NCBI GenBank assembly: GCA_947457525.1
Contig: CANGXE010000020.1
Coordinates: 1 to 12,518 of the forward strand
DNA from: Bacteroidota bacterium
GTDB taxonomy: Bacteria > Bacteroidota > Bacteroidia > Chitinophagales > LD1
Length of the DNA stretch: 12,518 nt
Reading direction: 5' to 3'
Shown: positions 6,008-12,518 of the stretch, in pieces
Position numbering within the stretch: the stretch's first letter is position 1
Layout of the letters: each line of letters opens with the position of its first letter
The notes under the pieces: model-generated
The model's database searches: none
Told to the model about the DNA's origin: nothing
Seen by the model: only the letters and a program-made list of their open reading frames with translations
Made by a program: the position numbers and the translations under genes

Positions 6008-9000
6008 CTAACGAACAATCACCATTTTACCAAAGCCTTGCTTGAAGAACTTGTCGTAGCTCTGACTCATCTGATCCATATTCTTGTCGTTTAATCGAGT
6101 AACAACACGATAGAAATACACGCCATTCGCTAACAAATCGCCAAACTCATCGCGACCATTCCAAGTGTATTCGGTAATGTTTCTACCCACACGCAAGGGC
6201 CCAAGCTCTTCTTTCATGATTTCTTTCACCACCGTGCCTTTGATGGTCATAATCTGAATACTCATGTAATCGGGTACCTCGCTTCCGGTAATGGTGAAAA
6301 TAAACTTGGTAGACGTAGTGAATGGATTAGGATAATTCAACACATTCGTAATCATCGGCTTGGTGATTACCTCAAATGTTGTTTTGTAATCGTAGAACGT
6401 GTTATTCTCAAAACGACTTTCATTACTACTATTGTTGCCGCTTCGGTCGCGGTCTTTCACCATCAATTCATATTTGCCATCCAGCACAAACGTAGGTTTC
6501 AATTCAATTTGTGCTTTGTTGGCTTTGTAGAGTGTACTAGAATCAGCAGGGTAAAATTTCATCACGACATCGTCAAAGTTTAGCCTGCGTGGGGTATTAT
6601 CATTCGGGTAGCGCAAATAGACATTGATAAGCGAAGTGTCATTCAACGCTAAGTATTGATTTTCGTCTTTGAGAGTAATGAGAATGTTAGGCTTAGCCGA
6701 CACAATGTCTCCATTGAAAATATGCTGACCATCGAATGTTACATCCAACAATGGATTGATGTTATCGCCAATGGTTTTGAAGTTTAGTTCAGCGAAATTG
6801 TTGAAATGAAATTGTTCAATCTGATTGTTGTTAGGATTTGCTTCGATTGTAATCTTGTTAAATCCTTGGAATGATGAACCATTGATGGCAGAATTAAATT
6901 TCAAGACCATCGTATCTAGGCCCGGCAATGGATTGTGACGAATAAAGTAGTCGTAGTTATTAAACTGCGCATCGCGAATAGTATAACGAGTGAGCATACT
7001 ATCCATATCTACTTCGGTAACACTTTCTAAGCCAATTTCTAAATTGATGTTATTGCCTAAGCCGATAGAGTCGGTGAACACAAAATGCGCAGCAGGATTG
7101 ATAGCCGCTTCAGGTGCTTTTTTGTACAACACTCTCCAGTAATCCAATTGCCCCGGTGTGCGCCAAGTATTATCTTTTGCTCTGTAGCGCAATTTAATGA
7201 ACGGATAAGTTTGTGCATTGATGGAATTGATAAAGTTATTTTGTTGTGTGGTAGACACTAACACCGTTTCTATGCCTGAGTTTTGTACACCGATGATGTC
7301 GATGGTGTCCGTGTCTGTAACAGGTTGCTCTAAGCTAGCTTTCTCCCAATGCATGCTTCCCCATTCTAGAGCTGGCCCAATAGCAGGAGAGGTGAATTGT
7401 CCTTGAAACCATGGGCTCACAAAATTGATGGTAGCCTGAAGTGGTGTAGCGTAGTCGGTTTGAGAGAATTGCTGTGAAGTAAAACCAGGATTGTTCTTTT
7501 GTGTAAAGTAGATGAACGGTCCGTTGATTTGTGCTGCGATGATACTAGTGTCAATGCCCAAGTCTCGGAGTGAACTACGTAAAGTAGTGTCCCAGTTTTG
7601 GTAAGCATTGACGTTATTGGTGTACACCAACACATAATAGTTGGTCGGGATAGAGTCAATGAAGTTTTTGATGGCTTTGCTCCAAGGTTGACCCGAAAGT
7701 AAAGCGCTGTTTGGGTGAGCCGGGTCTATAGTAGGATGATTACCTACCACACCAAAGTCATAACCATATTGCAAATAATATTTGTTGGAACAATGATAAT
7801 TGCCAAAAGCATCGCCCCAGTTATCCAGTGGAGCTGCAACATTTTTACTACTCCAAGGCAAACCTGTTGCCGGGTCAATAACCGCGAAGGTTAATCCACC
7901 ATTTGTAAAGCCACAACCTCCCATGCGGAAGCGATGTTGGTTAAAGTTATTGTATTCCCATCCTAGTTTGTCAGCATCCAAATTTCCACCCAACGCATCT
8001 GCCCAACCGGTCGTAACCGATATGGAATTGGTGGAAGGAGGGAAACGAAACAGTCGGTCATTATCTTGACTGATGTTTAAGAAATTGTCTTTCTGCCATT
8101 GGAAATAGTGTGATTGGTTCCATCCGGGAAATTCATTAGCCAAGTAGATAAATGAAGTGGTATGCCAGCTAGGAACTGTGGAGTCAATAGCCACACGCCA
8201 ATAGTAAACCGTACTGTCTTGGTAGGTAATCGTTGGTGTCCAACGCAACACACCCCCAACTTGAAACAAATTGCCGGCTTGTAAAGGATTGGCAAATAAT
8301 TCACTCGTGTCAATTTGGAAAATGTAGTTTCTTGCTTTGGCAAAAGGATTAACCGTAGATGCCTTTAGTGTAACTCCTTGTGTGGGTACAATAGCAAACT
8401 CATAAGGATAAATCGGAATAACGTCATCGCTTTGAATGAAGATAGAAATTGGTGCAATCAAGCCGTTGTTTCCTTCAGCCATTTCATCTATTTCAAAATC
8501 GGCATCCACATAAGGCGCAAATAAGTTTTGACCATAACCAATCGTACCAATGAAAGTGGGTAGTTTGAAGGTAACCGTATCTTTATAGTAAGGTGCTTTA
8601 ACTAGCTTTTTGTAGTCATAGACTATTGGACTATTATTCGCATCAAAAATAGTTCTGCGCAAAGAAACAGTTATACTGTCTTTTATTGCTCTTCCCAAGT
8701 TAGTTACATCAATGCGCACTTCAAAGGAATCTACACCAGGAGTAACTATGCCGGGGAAAAATGATACGGATGGAGTTTCGATAGCATAGTCCGGTTTGAT
8801 GTATTGGTTCAGTTGAATAGCCGGATCACCATGCAATGTCATTTCTAACGCGACCATTTTGTCGAAATCGTTATTGGCGCAGCAGTTTTCTATTTCAGCA
8901 GAAGCGTCTTTAATGCATTGGCTAAATGGTCGGGTATAATCTGATTTAGTGAGTTGATTGTAAAGTCTGGTGCTAAAGTTATGTAAGCTGCTAGAAACCG

Positions 9001-11152
9001 ATAAGCTCGTGGTGGCTAAGAAAGCAACACCACCTTTATCAGCAGGCATAACAAAGCGCTCACTATAACCCGGAGTGGCATCATGTATCAAACCTACAAA
9101 ACATCCGTTGGAGATAATTACCGGATATTTACCAAAGTTGGTATAGTTCTCTGGTTCATCAATACTGAAATCAAATCCTCCGGTGAAAGAGTGGCCAAAG
9201 AACGTAAGTAAAGATGCTCCTTCTTGAATTCGTTGGCGAATAATTTGTGACAAAGCTTCATCAATTGGACCATCCACCGTTTTAGTAAACGTGGTAGGAT
9301 TAGCGCCCCAAAGCGTATCTTTTACAATCTTGCCATAACTTTCAATATAACTTCTGAATACAGATTGTTCGCTGGCTCCTGTGCCACCGCTGAAATGAAG
9401 CACTTTTTTTTGCCAAATTTTAGGAGCAATGGCTTGGGCACTGGTATAAGAAATTTGTTCGGCTTCGTAATCTTTTATCTTGTTCAAATAATCTTTTACT
9501 TGTTGTGGTGTGTTGGCGGCTAATCGCCCAATAGTAACAGTCATGGTGTCGCTGTTTCTTGTAGCTGCCAATAGGTTGTCCGAACCCGGTGACCCAAAAG
9601 TGGGCACTAAACATTGATTCCTAGCGTTGGCATTATTTCGCATAGATGGATACTCACGAGCTTTACCAATTAAGAAAACATGTTTTGGTTGGTTAACTAT
9701 GGTCCAATTTGCTCTAGCCCATTGAATGAAATTGCGAATAGCTAGAGGTGATTTATTGACTCCATAAGCAAATTGGTCATAGAGTTTGTCTACATCCACC
9801 ACCACGGCTTGAAATTTACCACTTATTGGATTGTTATCTATATCGCGGTGTTTTCGATATTCTTCCACCCAGTTGGTGCCGGTGCCATCGTCAAAAAGTT
9901 TACTGTTTGAAATGATAATGTAATTGCCTTGTTTGTTGAGCGGAGCAAAATTTTCAAATGTGGTAGTGGTTATGGTGTTAACCAGTTGGATTGAGTTGCC
10001 AGCGCCACTAATGAGAATTAAGTCTCTTTTGGTTGGTGAAGGAGGAAGGCAAAAACGAAGCGGACTACTGCCGGGAGCTTGTGTAGATTTTAAAGCAATT
10101 CCGTTAGTTAAATCATAAAGCATAGGCACATTGCCATTGTCATTGAAGTTGGTGATTTCAATGTACTTTTTGTTGGCGGCATCTGCTTCTAAAGAAAAGG
10201 CAAAACTGTTTGAATTGTTAAAATTAAAAGTGGCCGGATAAATCAATTCAAATCCCGCTGCTCGGTTTTGTTTCTTGCTTACTGCATTATCGTTAGTACT
10301 TACAGCAATAGTGTTGGTGGCAGCGAGTTGGTTGACAGAGATCGTTATAGTTTCTCGTTGCAACTTGAACCCATTATTAAACTTAGAGTAAATGTTCGAA
10401 CCGTTCAAACTCATCTCCACTTTGTGTCCTTCTTTGGAAAGATTGAGGTATGTGGCATTTAGAGTAGCGCTTGGTCCACCGGTGAAAACATTTGGTGTAG
10501 CCAATGTCCAATTCTGATTAGTGACTTGTGGAGTTGAACCATCACTTATACCGCCCACGTATGTGTTGCTGGTGTAGCCTTCGCCTACTTCGTAGGTTGA
10601 CTTGTATAATTCATCAGCTCCAGCGTTGTAGTATTTGCCTTGATTAAAACCATTGTTGGCGTAATTGATTATTCGGTTGAGGTAATAAGGTTCTTTGGGG
10701 GGTAAATTGATGAGTGCGTTGTTGATTTCGGTTAACCGCTTGTTGGTGGCATTAGTGCGAATAGTGAGGAAATAAATCGCGGTATCGGTGTGAAGGTTGT
10801 AATTAGGATTAGGTTGATCGGCTCCGCTGGTGTACAAAAACGAATCTGGTTCTGCCGTATTTCTTTCGCCATAGAAATCTATATAATCGTTAACTCCTAA
10901 AGACAAATTGTTAGAAACATAAATTGGCACTTGGCGACCATTGTTGTAAACTGCCAAAGAGTTTGTATTGAGCGAGCCTAAGTTGGGAATGACAGCGGCT
11001 AAAGTGGAGTAGGGGATTCGATAAACACCATTGGTAGCCACTTTTATTTTGTAATGCGTTTGACTGTAATCAATCCATTCATTTCCAAAAGGTTGAGCTG
11101 CGAGCAACGATAATGAAAAACAATAAGTCAGAGCGATTATAAGTTTTTTCAT
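6008..11152 (-). CDS. porU2: PorU2-type C25 (gingipain-family) cysteine peptidase of the type IX secretion system
   Basis: This 1714-residue secreted protein has a signal peptide at 1-20 (MKKLIIALTY, then a hydrophobic core and LAAQ). The PorU-like N-terminal region begins NEWIDYSQTHYKIKVATNGV. The C25 peptidase domain (about 410-785) carries HVFLIGKAREYP (491-502), IGRLAANTP (541-549), FFGHS with catalytic His654, SNGC with catalytic Cys684 and the closing LHGDPAIQL. Next come a CARDB-like domain (about 795-900), a fibronectin-like segment (YYWRVAID, 983-990), a region resembling ILEI/PANDER domains (about 1083-1223), further beta-rich domains, and a FlgD-like Ig fold (NYPNPF, 1606 to the end). 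PorU proper removes the sorting domain of T9SS cargo and links cargo to lipopolysaccharide. PorU2 is a longer paralogue whose substrate is not established. The ATG overlaps the stop of the PorV-like gene as ATGA. Confidence 0.88.
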   Translation of the reverse strand: MKKLIIALTYCFSLSLLAAQPFGNEWIDYSQTHYKIKVATNGVYRIPYSTLAAVIPNLGSLNTNSLAVYNNGRQVPIYVSNNLSLGVNDYIDFYGERNTAEPDSFLYTSGADQPNPNYNLHTDTAIYFLTIRTNATNKRLTEINNALINLPPKEPYYLNRIINYANNGFNQGKYYNAGADELYKSTYEVGEGYTSNTYVGGISDGSTPQVTNQNWTLATPNVFTGGPSATLNATYLNLSKEGHKVEMSLNGSNIYSKFNNGFKLQRETITISVNQLAATNTIAVSTNDNAVSKKQNRAAGFELIYPATFNFNNSNSFAFSLEADAANKKYIEITNFNDNGNVPMLYDLTNGIALKSTQAPGSSPLRFCLPPSPTKRDLILISGAGNSIQLVNTITTTTFENFAPLNKQGNYIIISNSKLFDDGTGTNWVEEYRKHRDIDNNPISGKFQAVVVDVDKLYDQFAYGVNKSPLAIRNFIQWARANWTIVNQPKHVFLIGKAREYPSMRNNANARNQCLVPTFGSPGSDNLLAATRNSDTMTVTIGRLAANTPQQVKDYLNKIKDYEAEQISYTSAQAIAPKIWQKKVLHFSGGTGASEQSVFRSYIESYGKIVKDTLWGANPTTFTKTVDGPIDEALSQIIRQRIQEGASLLTFFGHSFTGGFDFSIDEPENYTNFGKYPVIISNGCFVGLIHDATPGYSERFVMPADKGGVAFLATTSLSVSSSLHNFSTRLYNQLTKSDYTRPFSQCIKDASAEIENCCANNDFDKMVALEMTLHGDPAIQLNQYIKPDYAIETPSVSFFPGIVTPGVDSFEVRIDVTNLGRAIKDSITVSLRRTIFDANNSPIVYDYKKLVKAPYYKDTVTFKLPTFIGTIGYGQNLFAPYVDADFEIDEMAEGNNGLIAPISIFIQSDDVIPIYPYEFAIVPTQGVTLKASTVNPFAKARNYIFQIDTSELFANPLQAGNLFQVGGVLRWTPTITYQDSTVYYWRVAIDSTVPSWHTTSFIYLANEFPGWNQSHYFQWQKDNFLNISQDNDRLFRFPPSTNSISVTTGWADALGGNLDADKLGWEYNNFNQHRFRMGGCGFTNGGLTFAVIDPATGLPWSSKNVAAPLDNWGDAFGNYHCSNKYYLQYGYDFGVVGNHPTIDPAHPNSALLSGQPWSKAIKNFIDSIPTNYYVLVYTNNVNAYQNWDTTLRSSLRDLGIDTSIIAAQINGPFIYFTQKNNPGFTSQQFSQTDYATPLQATINFVSPWFQGQFTSPAIGPALEWGSMHWEKASLEQPVTDTDTIDIIGVQNSGIETVLVSTTQQNNFINSINAQTYPFIKLRYRAKDNTWRTPGQLDYWRVLYKKAPEAAINPAAHFVFTDSIGLGNNINLEIGLESVTEVDMDSMLTRYTIRDAQFNNYDYFIRHNPLPGLDTMVLKFNSAINGSSFQGFNKITIEANPNNNQIEQFHFNNFAELNFKTIGDNINPLLDVTFDGQHIFNGDIVSAKPNILITLKDENQYLALNDTSLINVYLRYPNDNTPRRLNFDDVVMKFYPADSSTLYKANKAQIELKPTFVLDGKYELMVKDRDRSGNNSSNESRFENNTFYDYKTTFEVITKPMITNVLNYPNPFTTSTKFIFTITGSEVPDYMSIQIMTIKGTVVKEIMKEELGPLRVGRNITEYTWNGRDEFGDLLANGVYFYRVVTRLNDKNMDQMSQSYDKFFKQGFGKMVIVR

Positions 11153-12273
11153 TCGCTTACGTCTTTATTTTTTTTGTTAATGTCTATTCTTAAAGAGATA
11201 ACATGTGAATACAAACCTGCACCATCACTTTTGTCTTTTACGGTAGTAAGGTTTGTCAATGCATAGTCAATAGAAATGATTTTCACATGAAGTCCGGCTC
11301 CAATGTTTGGTGAGACGATAAAGCGTTTTTTGCCAATTTCATCGGTGGCCCGTTGTAAATTTCCAACGCCTGTACGAATAGCAAAATCAATATCTTTTCC
11401 GGCTACATATTTCATTTCTAATCCGGCTGTCAAATCCATGCTAATGGGTTTTGCCGACAGCAGTACATTTCTTCTGCCGTCTGTCGTAAATCCTAAATTC
11501 ACTTCAGGGGTAATGAAAAATTTGTTTTTGATATTTCCTTCGTAAGCTCCACCCAGTGAAATAAGTGGTGTGGTAACTTCCAAACTGTTTTGAGGTAACT
11601 CATTGTTTGTTTGTAACAAAACTTGTTTTTCAGCATCGGTAAAGGTGATATTCCATCCGGTAAAAGTTCCTGTAATATCTCTAGCCATCAAACCTGCGCA
11701 CCATCCTTTGTTTCTGTATTGCAAACCTAAGTCAACACCAAATCCATAAGCTTTGGCAAATTTACCAATCTGGCGATACACCATTTTTACATTTCCACCT
11801 ATGCTTAATCCTTTGACAGGCAGTGCTTGTGCGTAGTGAAACATGAAGGCATAATCAGCTGCACTAAAGGAAGTGATTTTTGAATAGTCTAAACTACCAT
11901 CGGGTTGAACGAGAAATAAGGTGTTAGGAATATCATCAATACCAAAACGGAAAAACGAAAAACCAAGCACCCGTTTCTTTTGCTGAACAGGCACCGCTAC
12001 GGACACGTAATCATACTTAGCGATACCCGCAAAATATTCAGAATGCATGATACCCAACTGAAAAGTGTTGGGTATATGAACCAAACCGGCCGGGTTATAA
12101 TAATTGGAGTAAACATCGCTGGTAGTTGCTACTTGTGCATTACTCATCGCTAATCCACGCGCACCCACACCTACGTTCAAAAATTCATTGCTGTATTTTC
12201 TGACCACTTGTGCATTCAGCGCAGAGGAAATAAATAAAAAAGCTAATAATGTAATTCGGCTTTGGTATCTCAT
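11149..12273 (-). CDS. PorV/PorQ-family outer-membrane beta-barrel protein
   Basis: This 374-residue protein starts at the ATG at 12273, not at the in-frame codon ten residues upstream. From here the signal peptide is normal (MRYQSR, hydrophobic core, SSALNAQ, cleavage near residue 21), and the start overlaps the stop of the upstream gene as ATGA. The mature N-terminus FLNVGVGARGLAMSNA (31-46), followed by SNYYNPAGL (56-64), is the hallmark of the PorV/PorQ family within FadL-like barrels. The remainder alternates polar and hydrophobic strands of an outer-membrane barrel. PorV carries folded T9SS cargo from the translocon to the PorU sortase; pairing with PorU2 here is inferred from the adjacent, coupled genes. 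Whether it is the orthologue of PorV or another family member cannot be decided by eye, so no symbol is given. Confidence 0.88.
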   Translation of the reverse strand: MRYQSRITLLAFLFISSALNAQVVRKYSNEFLNVGVGARGLAMSNAQVATTSDVYSNYYNPAGLVHIPNTFQLGIMHSEYFAGIAKYDYVSVAVPVQQKKRVLGFSFFRFGIDDIPNTLFLVQPDGSLDYSKITSFSAADYAFMFHYAQALPVKGLSIGGNVKMVYRQIGKFAKAYGFGVDLGLQYRNKGWCAGLMARDITGTFTGWNITFTDAEKQVLLQTNNELPQNSLEVTTPLISLGGAYEGNIKNKFFITPEVNLGFTTDGRRNVLLSAKPISMDLTAGLEMKYVAGKDIDFAIRTGVGNLQRATDEIGKKRFIVSPNIGAGLHVKIISIDYALTNLTTVKDKSDGAGLYSHVISLRIDINKKNKDVSE

Positions 12274-12518
12274 AGTTTTATCCCGTTCAAAAGTTCTTGC
12301 CACCTATAACGAATATCAGCATCCATATTGTGCAAAGCAAGTCCAATTTGTTCTTTCTCTTGTTTTCCAAATGTTTTATTTAGCACTTGACCATACATTT
12401 TGTCTAACCCAGTTACAATATTGTTAATGTCATTAAACAAAGTCAAATATTTTCTCATCTTAAAAAAGTGAAATTTAGCAAGAAAATCTTGTTGTTCTAC
12501 ATTCACATTGTGGTATTC
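12270..12518 (-). CDS. Small helical protein of unknown function (5' partial)
   Basis: The frame is open to the right window edge and 82 residues are visible (starting EYHNVNVEQQDFLAKFHFFK). The GTG at 12506 could be read as a start, but coding continues upstream of it without a stop, so the true start probably lies outside. The sequence is rich in Lys, Gln, Leu and Asn with no glycine-rich loops or cysteines. It looks all-helical and soluble, with no membrane segment in the visible part. Its stop overlaps the start of the PorV-like gene (ATGA), so it is very likely translated from the same mRNA as the barrel and PorU2 genes. I do not recognise the family. Confidence 0.65.
   Translation of the reverse strand, partial: EYHNVNVEQQDFLAKFHFFKMRKYLTLFNDINNIVTGLDKMYGQVLNKTFGKQEKEQIGLALHNMDADIRYRWQELLNGIKL

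Noticed and set aside
8077..8343. Alternative-frame open stretches inside the PorU2 gene
   Set aside because: They are shadows within a continuous 1714-codon frame with recognisable domains on both sides.
12274..12303. Ten-residue N-terminal extension of the PorV-like protein
   Set aside because: It would put charged residues in front of a complete signal peptide, and the ATG at 12273 forms an ATGA overlap like the next junction in the operon.

Overview
The window looks like a piece of chromosome from a Bacteroidota bacterium; the lineage within the phylum cannot be settled by eye. The reasons are a type IX secretion (T9SS) sortase-like gene next to a PorV-type barrel gene, secreted proteins whose signal peptides end in Ala-Gln, sites resembling the Bacteroidota -7 box TAnnTTTG, and no obvious Shine-Dalgarno sequences.

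Left part (1-2494, + strand): two surface-fibre genes in tandem. The first is cut by the window edge. It has collagen-like Gly-X-Y triplets, a short NFIGTT...NNxERMR module, a variable middle, an S74-type intramolecular chaperone domain and a C-terminal coiled coil. The second has a signal peptide, the same NFIGTT module, a run of GVxG repeats and a conserved C-terminal domain. A nested inverted repeat lies between them.

Centre (2495-4835): a 67-residue protein that resembles DUF5679 but lacks most of its cysteines (+), then a strong bidirectional terminator, then a convergent, GC-rich THUMP-domain 23S rRNA methyltransferase of the RlmL type (-). Beyond it is a 535-base stretch that first looks empty. 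Read across frames, it is a decayed secreted-protein gene (+) with four single-base frameshifts, whose end runs into the 3' end of the next gene.

Right part (4793-12518, - strand): a tight operon read from right to left. It holds a partial small gene, a PorV/PorQ-family outer-membrane barrel, a 1714-residue PorU2-type C25 peptidase, and a class I SAM methyltransferase with HACD and PCCH motifs. The first two junctions are ATGA stop/start overlaps. The last gap is 18 bases and leads to a TTG start. By analogy with PorU-PorV, the barrel and the peptidase probably act together at the outer membrane on T9SS cargo. The methyltransferase may simply be co-transcribed.

No tRNA, rRNA, insertion sequence, CRISPR array or intact mobile element was recognised. 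The most notable observations are the decayed secreted gene, the coupled PorV-like/PorU2 unit, an ILEI/PANDER-like domain inside PorU2, and the shared module in the two fibre genes.
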